A DNA stretch of 64,000 nt, from positions 1 to 64,000 of the forward strand of contig NZ_LWCS01000054.1 of the NCBI RefSeq assembly GCF_001650495.1, read 5' to 3'. Both the position numbers and the translations under genes were made by a program. Positions 51,560 to 59,797 of the stretch are shown in pieces. The notes under the pieces were generated by a model. The model was not told the DNA's origin and made no database searches. It saw only the letters and a list, made by a program, of their open reading frames with translations. This DNA is from Mycolicibacterium iranicum. GTDB taxonomy: Bacteria; Actinomycetota; Actinomycetes; Mycobacteriales; Mycobacteriaceae. Position 1 is the stretch's first letter; every line of letters begins with the position of its first letter.

Positions 51560-51589
51560 TTGTCAGGCAAGCCTGACAAATCAGTGACA
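51560..51589. promoter_or_regulatory. Palindrome and direct repeat before the two-component system
   Basis: TTGTCAGGC and GCCTGACAA (51560-51568, 51571-51579) form a perfect inverted repeat with a two-base centre. TGACA also recurs 11 bases apart (51574, 51585), the spacing OmpR-type regulators use. The site lies between the divergent GT2 and response-regulator starts and is a candidate for binding by the regulator encoded downstream. Confidence 0.6.
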
Positions 51590-51616
51590 TCGACGCTGGT
51601 AGCGGGTTTGCCGCGC

Positions 51617-51622
51617 TAACCT
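51617..51622 (+). promoter_or_regulatory. Leaderless -10 element of the response regulator gene
   Basis: TAACCT fits TAnnnT and ends seven bases before GTG 51630. The start codon has no ribosome-binding site, in line with a leaderless transcript. Confidence 0.55.
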
Positions 51623-51629
51623 CGATCCA

Positions 51630-52334
51630 GTGACCAGAGTCCTCATCGCCGATGACGACGACGTCGTCCGCGACGTCGTCCGTCGCTACCTGGAACGCGA
51701 CGGGCTGGACGTGTCCACCGCGCACGACGGCTCGGAGGCCCTGCGGCTGCTCCGTTCCCAGCGCATCGACGTGGCTGTCCTCGATGTGATGATGCCGGGC
51801 CCCGACGGCATGGCTCTGTGCCGGAGCCTGCGCCAAGGGGGCGACTACTCTGTGCCGGTGATCCTGCTGACGGCCCTGGGCGAGGAGGACGACCGCATCG
51901 CCGGGCTGGAGGCGGGCGCCGACGATTACCTGACGAAACCGTTCAGCCCCCGGGAATTGGCGCTGCGCGTCAAGTCGGTGCTGCGCCGGTCGCCGTCTGC
52001 GACGGGGGTGCTGCCCGTCGACATCACCTCGGGGGATCTGAAGGTCGCGACGGCGTCGCGTTCGGTCACCGTCGGGGGCAAGTCGGTCAGTCTCACCAAT
52101 CGCGAATTCGACCTCCTGCTTTTCTTCCTCACGCACGCCGACACCGTCTTCACCAGGGAGGACCTGCTCAAGCAGGTGTGGCACTGGGACTTCGGGGACC
52201 TGTCGACAGTCACGGTGCATGTAAAGCGATTGCGCTCAAAGCTCGGTGACCGCCACCGCGTGCAGACCGTGTGGGGCCGCGGGTACATGTGGTCGGCCGA
52301 AGGTTCAGCGGGGCAGTCGGATGCCGACGCCTGA
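51630..52334 (+). CDS. OmpR-family response regulator
   Basis: The product has 234 residues. The receiver domain has the acidic pair in IADDDD, phospho-acceptor Asp52 in VAVLDVMMPG, Thr81 and Lys103 in YLTKPF. The winged-helix effector domain includes LTNREFDLLLFFLTHADTVFTREDLLKQVW and HVKRLRSKLGD with RGYMW at the end. The start is GTG 51630. It overlaps the kinase gene by 14 bases, giving a coupled pair. Confidence 0.94.
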   Translation: MTRVLIADDDDVVRDVVRRYLERDGLDVSTAHDGSEALRLLRSQRIDVAVLDVMMPGPDGMALCRSLRQGGDYSVPVILLTALGEEDDRIAGLEAGADDYLTKPFSPRELALRVKSVLRRSPSATGVLPVDITSGDLKVATASRSVTVGGKSVSLTNREFDLLLFFLTHADTVFTREDLLKQVWHWDFGDLSTVTVHVKRLRSKLGDRHRVQTVWGRGYMWSAEGSAGQSDADA

Positions 52335-53346
52335 CTTCTGGGAGATCGTCGGCTGGGCGCTGGCATGCTCGATACCCGTGGTGCTGGCCGGAGCCGCCGT
52401 CGTCCGGTTGGCCAGATCGTGGTCGCTGGCGGCGAGCATGGTCGCGCTGGTGCTGATTCCCGTCCTGGCGACCCTGGCAGGCGTTCTCGGTGCGAGCGGA
52501 TTCATGATCACGCAGACATTCGAGAAAACCGGTGTCGTGCTGGTGATCGTCTCCATCGTCGCCATCCCGGCTGCGGTCATGCTTGGCCGCTACCAGGCCC
52601 GACGCACGGTGTGGGAGGCCGAAATCCGAGACTCCGAGCGGGCCGCCGAGCAGTCGCGGCGCCAACTCGTCGCGTTCGTCAGCCATGATCTGCGCACCCC
52701 GCTGGCAGGAATCCGCGCGGTGTCGGAAGCGATCGCCGACGGCGTCGTCCCCGACGAGGAAGTGCGGGTGCACGCCAAACACATCGAGCACGAGTCGATT
52801 CGACTATCGGAGATGGTGGACGACCTGTTCGAGATGTCGAAGATCAATGCCGGTGCGCTGACCCCGTCGTTCGACAAGGTGGCCCTCGACGAGGTCGTCG
52901 ACGATGTGCTTGCCGCGCACCGGATCGCCGCCGAGCGTGCCGGAGTGCGGCTCGCGGCGAATCTGCCCAAGCAGCCGGTACGGGTGGTCGGCAGCGATCG
53001 CGCGCTGGTGCGGGTGCTGTCGAACCTGGTGGCCAACGCGATCGCCCACACGCCGACCGGAGGCAGCGTCGAACTTGCCCTCGGCGCCGACGAGAACAGC
53101 GCGTGGGCCCGCGTCGACGACACCGGCGTCGGCATCGACGAGGCCGATCTGCCGCGGGTTTTCGACGTCGCCTACCGCGGCTCCAACAGCCGTATCCCGC
53201 GGGCGGATTCGTCGCTGCCGAGCGGTTCGGGGCTCGGGCTGGCGATCGCGGCCGGGCTTGTGCAGGCCCACCGCGGGACGCTGTCGGCGCACAACCTGCC
53301 GACGGGCGCGCGCTTCGAGGTCCGCCTGCCGCTGGCCGCCGACTAG
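52321..53346 (+). CDS. Sensor histidine kinase
   Basis: The 341-residue protein has two or three N-terminal hydrophobic helices (about 8-30, 38-60, 70-88) with almost no extracytoplasmic loop, so it probably senses the membrane or an internal signal. His122 in FVSHDLRTPLAG is the phosphorylated residue; the ATPase domain has the N box (Asn235/239 in SNLVANAIAHTP), DDTGVGI and GSGLGLAI. The TAG stop is the first base of a 16-bp tandem repeat. Confidence 0.93.
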   Translation: MPTPDFWEIVGWALACSIPVVLAGAAVVRLARSWSLAASMVALVLIPVLATLAGVLGASGFMITQTFEKTGVVLVIVSIVAIPAAVMLGRYQARRTVWEAEIRDSERAAEQSRRQLVAFVSHDLRTPLAGIRAVSEAIADGVVPDEEVRVHAKHIEHESIRLSEMVDDLFEMSKINAGALTPSFDKVALDEVVDDVLAAHRIAAERAGVRLAANLPKQPVRVVGSDRALVRVLSNLVANAIAHTPTGGSVELALGADENSAWARVDDTGVGIDEADLPRVFDVAYRGSNSRIPRADSSLPSGSGLGLAIAAGLVQAHRGTLSAHNLPTGARFEVRLPLAAD

Positions 53347-53388
53347 ATCTGCCGCCTCCTAGATCTGCCGCCTCCTAGATCTGCCGCC
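53344..53388. repeat. 16-bp tandem repeat starting at the kinase stop codon
   Basis: The unit TAGATCTGCCGCCTCC occurs twice (53344-53359, 53360-53375) plus a partial third copy (53376-53388). The first TAG is the kinase stop. Since 16 leaves remainder 1 on division by 3, the three TAGs fall in three frames. An inverted repeat follows immediately. Confidence 0.9.
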
Positions 53389-53450
53389 GCGAAATATCAT
53401 TCCGGGCTGCGGTTTGCGGTCAGACCACGACCAGGAATGATATTTCGCGG
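53387..53450. repeat. Long-spacer inverted repeat with a 17-bp perfect stem
   Basis: CCGCGAAATATCATTCC (53387-53403) pairs perfectly with 53434-53450 across 30 bases. It lies between the converging kinase and nitronate monooxygenase genes and ends three bases before the latter's stop. It shares GAAAnnnCATTCC with the 37.6 kb element. Confidence 0.85.
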
Positions 53451-53453
53451 GGC

Positions 53454-54584
53454 TCAGCCGGGCAGTGAGCTGCTGAGGCGCTCGGCAGCGGCCAGGTAGT
53501 CCTCGATGAACTCACGGACCACCTCGCGGGCCGGCTTGACCTTGTTCATCAGCCCGACGCCCTGCCCGACGAAGTAGGTCGCCAGCGCTTGAGCGCCCTC
53601 GTGACCCTGCGACGCCAGTACGTCGATGCGGCGGATCACCGGCTCGCACAGCATCGACTGCAATGGCAGGCCCAGCGGCTGATGCCCGTCCTTGGCCGGG
53701 GCCCACGCGTTCGTCCAGTCCGAGACCAGCTGCCGCGACGGCTTACCCGTGCGGCCCGCCGAGCGCACCGTGTCACGCGACGTCGCCGCCAGCATCTTGG
53801 CCACCGTGTGCGGCGCGGTCTCGGCCTCCTCGGTGGTCAGCCACACCGAGCCTGTCCACGCCCCGGACGCGCCCATCGCGACCATGCCCGCCATCTGCCT
53901 GCCCGTCACAATGCCGCCCGCCGCCAACACAGGCGTCGTCGCGCCAATCGACTCGATCGCATCCATAACCTCGGGAACCACGACCAGTGTGCTGACCTCG
54001 CCGCAGTGCCCGCCGGCCTCGGTGCCCTGCGCGACGATCACGTCGACCCCTGCGGCCACCTGCTTCACGGCGTGCTCCTTGGCACCGACCAACGCGGCCA
54101 CCGGGATGCCTCGCTCCTTGCCCGCCTCGATCATGTAATCCGGCGGCACGCCAAGGGCGTTGGCGATGAGCTTGACCGGATGCGTCAGCGCGACGTCGAG
54201 CAGCTCGCGACCGGTGTCTCCTGACAGCGACGACCCGCCCAGGCGGCGATTCGGCTCGGGTTCGATGTCGTGGGCGCGCAGCAGGTCGTCGACGATGTCG
54301 CGGTACTCCTGCGGGATGCGCCCGGCCAGATCGGAGCTCGAAAGCTTCTCGCCCTTGCCCTCGAACTTGGCGGGCACGATCAGGTCGACGCCGTACGGCT
54401 TGCCGCCGACGGCCTCGTCGATCCATGCCAGCTCCTGGTCCAGTTGCGACGGGGAGTAGGCGGTCGCGCCGAGCACGCCGAACCCGCCGGCGTTGGTGAC
54501 CGCGGCCACCACATCGCGGCAGTGGCTGAACGCGAAGAGCGGAAAATCGATGCCGAACTGTGTACACAGCGCTGTGGACGTCAC
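53454..54584 (-). CDS. Nitronate monooxygenase-family flavoprotein (NPD)
   Basis: The 376-residue TIM-barrel FMN enzyme has FSHCRDVVAAVTNAGGFGVLGA near the N-terminus, then VAQGTEAGGHCGEVSTLVVVPEV with the conserved GxEAGGH phosphate-binding stretch, and PVLAAGGIVTGRQMAGMVAMGASG. These oxidise nitronates with oxygen or, in related enzymes, reduce trans-2-enoyl units. GTG 54584 is preferred; GTG 54590 is possible. It converges on the two-component pair across the repeats. Confidence 0.9.
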   Translation of the reverse strand: MTSTALCTQFGIDFPLFAFSHCRDVVAAVTNAGGFGVLGATAYSPSQLDQELAWIDEAVGGKPYGVDLIVPAKFEGKGEKLSSSDLAGRIPQEYRDIVDDLLRAHDIEPEPNRRLGGSSLSGDTGRELLDVALTHPVKLIANALGVPPDYMIEAGKERGIPVAALVGAKEHAVKQVAAGVDVIVAQGTEAGGHCGEVSTLVVVPEVMDAIESIGATTPVLAAGGIVTGRQMAGMVAMGASGAWTGSVWLTTEEAETAPHTVAKMLAATSRDTVRSAGRTGKPSRQLVSDWTNAWAPAKDGHQPLGLPLQSMLCEPVIRRIDVLASQGHEGAQALATYFVGQGVGLMNKVKPAREVVREFIEDYLAAAERLSSSLPG

Positions 54585-54640
54585 GGACACAGTATGGCTT
54601 GACGGCCGATGAGCGCTTGCGCGAAGAGCAGGCGCCGGTG

Positions 54641-55687
54641 TCAGGAGGTCGTCGGAACCCCGCGCAAGGGTGCTGTCGCGAACTCCCGCAGCCCGTCGGC
54701 TGGATCGATCGCCGCCCGGAACCCAAGAACTTCTGCGGCCCTGGCCGAATCCGCCACAATGTGCCGGACGTCGCCGCTGCGGTACTGCCCCGTGACCTGC
54801 GGCGTGACATCGCCACGGCCCTCGCACAGCGATGAGGCGACATCGAGGATCGACACCGGCCTACCCGAACACACGTTGAACGCCTCGAATCCGTCCAGGC
54901 CCGCCTCGATCGACGCGACATTGGCTGCGGCGATGTCGTCGACGTGGACGAAGTCACGCATCTGCCCGCCGTCTTCGAAAACCTTTGGCGCCTCGCCTGA
55001 TTCAAGAGACGATCGGAAGATCGCGGCGACCCCGGAGTAGGGCGTGTCGCGAGGCATGCCGGGCCCGTAGACGTTGTGGTAGCGCAGCGCGACGACCGAA
55101 CCTCCGGTCGATTCGGACCAAGCCAGCGCGTAATGCTCCTGCGCGACCTTGCTGGCCGCGTACAGGCTGCGCGGCCTCAGCGCCGCGTCCTCGCCGACGA
55201 GCGCCCAGTCGACGGGTTCCCCGCCGATCGGGCACCGATGGTCGAACCGTCCCGCATCGAGATCGGCGCGGGTACGGGGCACCGGCTCGACGTCACCGTG
55301 TTCCGGACACACATAACGGCCCTGGCCGTACACGACCATCGACGACGCGAGCACCAATCGCCGGCACCCCGCGGTGAACATCTCCGCGAGCAGCACCGAC
55401 GTCCCGTAGTCATTGTGCGATCCGTACGACGGCGCATCGGCGGCGTTCACGCCGGCACCCACCACCGCCGCCTGATGACAGACCACGTCGACGCCGGCGA
55501 GCGCGTCGGCGACCGCGGCGGCGTCGCGGATGTCGACCCGCGCGACGTCGTCGGGCAGCGGAGCGTCGCGCCCGTGCGCGGCGGGCAGCATGACGTCGAC
55601 GGCGACGACGTCATGCCCGGCATCGGCCAGCTGCGCCCGGATCCCGGTTCCGATGAAACCGGCTGCGCCGGTGAGCAATACCCTCAT
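54641..55687 (-). CDS. galE3: NAD-dependent sugar-nucleotide epimerase/dehydratase (GalE3-like)
   Basis: The 348-residue extended SDR begins MRVLLTGAAGFIGTGI with the Rossmann motif TGxxGFIG. The catalytic triad region includes LASSMVVYG (Ser), YAASKVAQEHYAL (Tyr and Lys), and the substrate loop FVHVDDIAAAN. The ATG overlaps the phosphorylase stop as ATGA. M. tuberculosis has galE3 (Rv0536) in the same place. UDP-sugar epimerase or dehydratase activity cannot be separated by sequence here. Confidence 0.88.
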   Translation of the reverse strand: MRVLLTGAAGFIGTGIRAQLADAGHDVVAVDVMLPAAHGRDAPLPDDVARVDIRDAAAVADALAGVDVVCHQAAVVGAGVNAADAPSYGSHNDYGTSVLLAEMFTAGCRRLVLASSMVVYGQGRYVCPEHGDVEPVPRTRADLDAGRFDHRCPIGGEPVDWALVGEDAALRPRSLYAASKVAQEHYALAWSESTGGSVVALRYHNVYGPGMPRDTPYSGVAAIFRSSLESGEAPKVFEDGGQMRDFVHVDDIAAANVASIEAGLDGFEAFNVCSGRPVSILDVASSLCEGRGDVTPQVTGQYRSGDVRHIVADSARAAEVLGFRAAIDPADGLREFATAPLRGVPTTS

Positions 55688-56460
55688 GGCAGATCGAAGG
55701 GCAGCTGGACGCCGTCGTGTGGAAGGCAATGCGTGCACGTGCGCTCCGCGCCAACGTTCTCGATGGCTTCGTGGACGAGTTGCTTGAACGGCACCAGGTT
55801 TCGCTCGAACTCGGCGAACACGTCGACCGCCTTGACGCCCTGACCCGACTCGACGCCGGCATCCACATCGGTCACCAAAGCGATTGCCGCATAACATATC
55901 TCCAGCTCACGCGCCAACACAGACTCGGGATACCCGGTCATGTTGACCAACCGGAAACCCTGGGCGGCGAACCACTGGCTCTCCGCGCGCGTGGAAAACC
56001 TGGGACCCTGGATCACCACCATCGCACCGCCGTCGACGACGCCGGGCAGGCCTGTCACCGCATCCCGCAGCGACGGGCAGTACGGATCGGCGAAACCCAC
56101 ATGGATCCCACCGGAGTCGAAGTACGTGTCGGCGCGACCCGTCGTGCGGTCCACCAGCTGGTCGGGGACGACCATCGTGCCGGGACCCAACGCGGGATCC
56201 AGGCTGCCGACCGCACACGGCCCGAAGATGCGCCGCACCCCGAGCGCGCGCAGCGCCCACATGTTCGCGCGGTACGGCACGGTGTGCGGCGAGAACTCGT
56301 GGCTGACGCCGTGGCGCGGAAGAAAGGCGACCTCGTGCTCGCCGACGGTGCCGACCGTGATCGCCGCACTGGGCGAGCCGTATGGGGTGTCGACACTGAC
56401 CGAGCGCGCGTCCGGCCCGAAGAAGGAGTAGAAACCGCTACCGCCGATGACGCCTAACAC
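55684..56460 (-). CDS. pnp: Purine nucleoside/5'-methylthioadenosine phosphorylase
   Basis: The 258-residue protein is MTAP-type. Landmarks are VIGGSGFY, LPRHGVSHEFSPHTVPYRANMWAL, GSLDP, VVIQGPRFSTRAESQWF and VNMTGYPESVLARELEICYA, and a C-terminal cysteine-rich tail. Such enzymes cleave methylthioadenosine or purine nucleosides with phosphate; in M. tuberculosis the orthologue (Rv0535) is annotated pnp. Translation starts at GTG 56460. It is coupled to the epimerase. Confidence 0.92.
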   Translation of the reverse strand: MLGVIGGSGFYSFFGPDARSVSVDTPYGSPSAAITVGTVGEHEVAFLPRHGVSHEFSPHTVPYRANMWALRALGVRRIFGPCAVGSLDPALGPGTMVVPDQLVDRTTGRADTYFDSGGIHVGFADPYCPSLRDAVTGLPGVVDGGAMVVIQGPRFSTRAESQWFAAQGFRLVNMTGYPESVLARELEICYAAIALVTDVDAGVESGQGVKAVDVFAEFERNLVPFKQLVHEAIENVGAERTCTHCLPHDGVQLPFDLP

Positions 56461-56588
56461 TCAAATGCTCCGGTGCGCATCCCACCATTGTGCGCACGGG
56501 CGAACAGACGACCGATGACCGACGTGTGACGTTCAGTCGTTGACGCGCCCCCGCCGCCGCTTCGGTGGGCACGCTGGCGGACGACTCT

Positions 56589-59552
56589 ATGCGGACACTC
56601 CCGTCACGACACCAGACCTGCATCGCACTCCTCGTCGGCCTGACCGGTGTGATGACTGCGTTGCTGCTGCCGTTCGCGCCGGTGATCGCAGAGACCACGA
56701 CGCTGACGTGGCCCGCTCCCGGAAGGCCCGTTGCCTCAAGCACCGCACTGATCGCGCCGGACCGGCCGAACACCCTGACCGCGTCGATCCCCTGCACCGC
56801 GTTGCGGGCGGCCGCTGCCCAGCCGATTCCCCCGACTGTGCTGGCCACCGCGGCGGACGGCGCCGGGCTGCTGGTCACCGCCTCCGTAGCCGGAGTGCGG
56901 GTGCGCCTCGACGACCACGAGGAGCAGCTGTTCCTGCCGACCGAGCCGGCAAAGTGCCAGGTCGGCATCCAGTCAGTGGCCGGCGGGATGTCGATCATCG
57001 GGCCTGACGGCCGGACCACCCATCTCGCCGGCGCCCCTGTGCCGCAGGTCTACGGGTTCCACACCGATCTCACGGCCGCACAGGCCGCGGAACTGTCGGT
57101 GACCGTCACCGTCGGCGGGCCGTTCGCCACGACGCCGACGGCACTCAAGGGCGTACTCATCGCCGCACAGCTGCTCGCCGCCGCCGCCGCGCTGGTCCTC
57201 CTGCACCGAGGACGCGGTCCACCCGCGCGGCCGCGGCTACGCCCGCGCGGTGTGTGGTGGGTCGACGTCGCGGTCGTGGTGACGTTCCTCGGTTGGGCCG
57301 TCATCGGTCCACTCGCGGTCGACGACGGCTGGGCCACCACGATCGCCCGCAACGTCGCCACGACGGGCAATCCGGGCAACTACTACCGGTGGTGGGATGC
57401 CGCCGAGGTGCCCTTCGCCTTGAGTCAGCAGTTGCTCGCGCCCTTCACCGACATCAGCATCGCGCCACTGTGGCTGCGGCTGCCCGGCACCGTGGCGGCC
57501 CTGGCGACGTGGCTTGTCGTCAGCCGCGGTGTGCTCGGCGCGGCTGTTCCCGAGGTGGCCGCGACGGTGCGGGTGCGCGCGCTGGCTGCCGTCTGTCTGC
57601 TGGTCGCATGGCTACCGTTCAATCTCGGGACGCGTCCGGAGTCCTACGTCGCCCTCGGCGTCGCGAGCGTTCTGGCGCTGGCCCTGCGCGCGCGTCACCC
57701 CGCCGATCTGGGCCGCATGGCACTGGTCGCCGCGTTGACCGTCCCGATCAGCCCGAACGGTGTGCTCGTGGCGGCCCCCATGCTGGTTTTCGCACCTCGG
57801 CTGGCCGCCGCGGCCCGGGCCGGTGCGGCGCCCCGGCTCGTGACGGCGACCCTGGTGAGCGGCGTCGGCGCCGTGGTGTTCACGGTGATCTTCGCCGACC
57901 AGACCTGGGACGCCCTCGTCACGGCCACCGACTGGCACACCGCATTCGGGCCCGCACTGCCGTGGTACGAGGAACCCAGCCGCTACGAGCATCTGCTGCA
58001 GCCCGATCAACAGGGCAGCTTCGCCAAGCGTCTGCCGGTGCTGTTCAGCGCTGCGATGTTGCCCGTCGTCTTCGCGCTGACGGCGCGGCGCCGGGACCGC
58101 GACGGGGTGGGGTCCGTCGCCGCCCGGATGGCCTGGGTGGTGGTCGTGGCTCTGCTGCTGCTCGCCGCGGGGCCGTCGAAGTGGTCCTATCACCTCGGAG
58201 CCCTCGCCGGCGTCTTCGCGCCGTTCCTGGCCGTGACGGTCCTATTGCTGATCCGACGGGCGCGCACCCCTGACCGGTGGGTGGCGGTCGTGGGTGGGGC
58301 GGGTTCGGTGCTGCTCGCCGGGGCGGCCGCACTGACGTTCTCCGGTCCCAACGCCTGGTGGTTGCCCGCGCTGTACGACCTCCCGTGGGCGACGGATCCG
58401 ATACGGCCCGCCGGGGTGCCTCTCGACAGCCCGCTGCTGTGGGTGGCTGCCCTCGGGGCCGGTGGCCTCATCGTCGTGCTGCTGGGAGGTCTCCGCGGCG
58501 TCGGCCGCCTGTCGGCCCTGGCACCCGCGGTATTGACGCTGGTGGCGTTCGGTGCGTCACTGACCGTGCTGGTCGGCACATTCGCGACAGCACCGGTGCG
58601 CCGCGGGGTGGGATCGCTGGCAATGATCAACGTGGACCGGCTCGCAGGCACCCGCGTGTGCGGGCTCGCCGACGACATCGAACTGTTGCCCGACGGTCCG
58701 GTGCTGACGTCGACCCAAGCCGAAGCACAGACCGCCGGTTTCACCCGACTATCGGGCTACTTTCCCGGTGCGCCGCCACCGGATCCACCCGGCCTCGACA
58801 CCTCGGCCTTTCTGTGGGGCAGCCGGGCCGCCGGCGCGCAGGCCACAGGCGAGATCACCACGCAATGGTTCGATCTACCCCCGTTGACACCCGATGCCGG
58901 TGTGACACTGTCGGTTTCAGGCCGGGCCTCCGGGGCGAACTCACTGATTCTGGAGTTCGGCAAGAACGAGGGTGCACACGTCGATGCGCTGGGGGCGAGC
59001 ACCGTCGTCGACCGGCCCGCCGTCGACGAAGACCCCGCGCACCCCCTGTGGAGGTCACTGGGCGTGGACGCCGCCGAAGTGCCCGCGGGGGCGAACAGGG
59101 TGCGTGTGCGCGCGATCGACGGTCGCACCGACGAGGCCGGCTGGTTGGCGTTCACCGGGCCGCGACTGCGTCACGTCGTGCCTCTCGACGACTTCCTGGC
59201 CGACAATGGGCCGGTGCTGATCAGCTGGCCGCAGTCGTTTCTGTTCCCCTGCATCCGCGACATCCCCGTGGTGTCCGGCGGCGTGGCCGAAACCCCGCGG
59301 GCCGTCATCGAATCGCCGCGGCCCTGGCTGACCGACGACCGCGACGCCGAGATCGGCGGGACTTTCGCCGGGCTCGCCGAGTTCGAACCGCTGAACGAGA
59401 TTCCGAGCAGATTGGTGGGCCACCCCGAGCTCGACTGGGGCTCGGTCAGGATCCCCGGCGATACGGCTTCGCCAGATGCCTACGCGCGCAGCACAACCCG
59501 CATCCAGGTGTGGGGTGTCGGCGCGCTGCGCGGCATCCGCCCCGGCGTCTAG
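56589..59552 (+). CDS. Emb-family arabinosyltransferase paralogue
   Basis: This 987-residue GT-C enzyme has an N-terminal membrane helix, a first extracytoplasmic domain, about 12 further helices and a C-terminal carbohydrate-binding domain. It shows Emb landmarks: TLTWP at the start of the first ectodomain, VYGFHTDL, the catalytic loop motif DDGW (Asp245-Asp246, versus DDGY in EmbB), NYYRWWDAAEVPF, WLRLPG, LGTRPESYVALG, VIFADQT, GLADDIELLPDG, and SWPQSFLFPCIRDI. Emb proteins add arabinofuranose from decaprenyl-phosphoarabinose to cell-wall arabinan. It is far from any embCAB cluster and inserted between pnp and menA. GTG 56565 would add eight residues. Confidence 0.9.
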   Translation: MRTLPSRHQTCIALLVGLTGVMTALLLPFAPVIAETTTLTWPAPGRPVASSTALIAPDRPNTLTASIPCTALRAAAAQPIPPTVLATAADGAGLLVTASVAGVRVRLDDHEEQLFLPTEPAKCQVGIQSVAGGMSIIGPDGRTTHLAGAPVPQVYGFHTDLTAAQAAELSVTVTVGGPFATTPTALKGVLIAAQLLAAAAALVLLHRGRGPPARPRLRPRGVWWVDVAVVVTFLGWAVIGPLAVDDGWATTIARNVATTGNPGNYYRWWDAAEVPFALSQQLLAPFTDISIAPLWLRLPGTVAALATWLVVSRGVLGAAVPEVAATVRVRALAAVCLLVAWLPFNLGTRPESYVALGVASVLALALRARHPADLGRMALVAALTVPISPNGVLVAAPMLVFAPRLAAAARAGAAPRLVTATLVSGVGAVVFTVIFADQTWDALVTATDWHTAFGPALPWYEEPSRYEHLLQPDQQGSFAKRLPVLFSAAMLPVVFALTARRRDRDGVGSVAARMAWVVVVALLLLAAGPSKWSYHLGALAGVFAPFLAVTVLLLIRRARTPDRWVAVVGGAGSVLLAGAAALTFSGPNAWWLPALYDLPWATDPIRPAGVPLDSPLLWVAALGAGGLIVVLLGGLRGVGRLSALAPAVLTLVAFGASLTVLVGTFATAPVRRGVGSLAMINVDRLAGTRVCGLADDIELLPDGPVLTSTQAEAQTAGFTRLSGYFPGAPPPDPPGLDTSAFLWGSRAAGAQATGEITTQWFDLPPLTPDAGVTLSVSGRASGANSLILEFGKNEGAHVDALGASTVVDRPAVDEDPAHPLWRSLGVDAAEVPAGANRVRVRAIDGRTDEAGWLAFTGPRLRHVVPLDDFLADNGPVLISWPQSFLFPCIRDIPVVSGGVAETPRAVIESPRPWLTDDRDAEIGGTFAGLAEFEPLNEIPSRLVGHPELDWGSVRIPGDTASPDAYARSTTRIQVWGVGALRGIRPGV

Positions 59553-59755
59553 TCGTCCTCGGGGTCACCGGCGGCGCGCCGGGCGCCGTCGCGGATCTCG
59601 AAAACGTCGGTGGCGAAGCCGCCGATCGCGTTCGCGACGTCCTTGACGGCGGTGGTGATGATGGAGGTGATCTCACCGACCGTCGACGCGCCCGCGCCGA
59701 CGATCTCCTGCACCGCATCCTTGCCGATCTCGGCCTTGCTGAGCCGGTCATCCAT
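59549..59755 (-). CDS. Small conserved-looking hypothetical protein
   Basis: The 68-residue product is helical: MDDRLSKAEIGKDAVQEIVGAGASTVGEITSIITTAVKDV continuing to an acidic GDPEDD tail. It overlaps the emb stop by four bases and is convergent with it, and its start is 43 bases from menA, on the opposite strand. I see no membrane segment or motif. Coding is supported by an amphipathic helix pattern and by clean use of the interval. Confidence 0.6.
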   Translation of the reverse strand: MDDRLSKAEIGKDAVQEIVGAGASTVGEITSIITTAVKDVANAIGGFATDVFEIRDGARRAAGDPEDD

Positions 59756-59797
59756 GCGCCCAGTGTGCCATGACCGACACCTGCAAGACTTGCGGTC

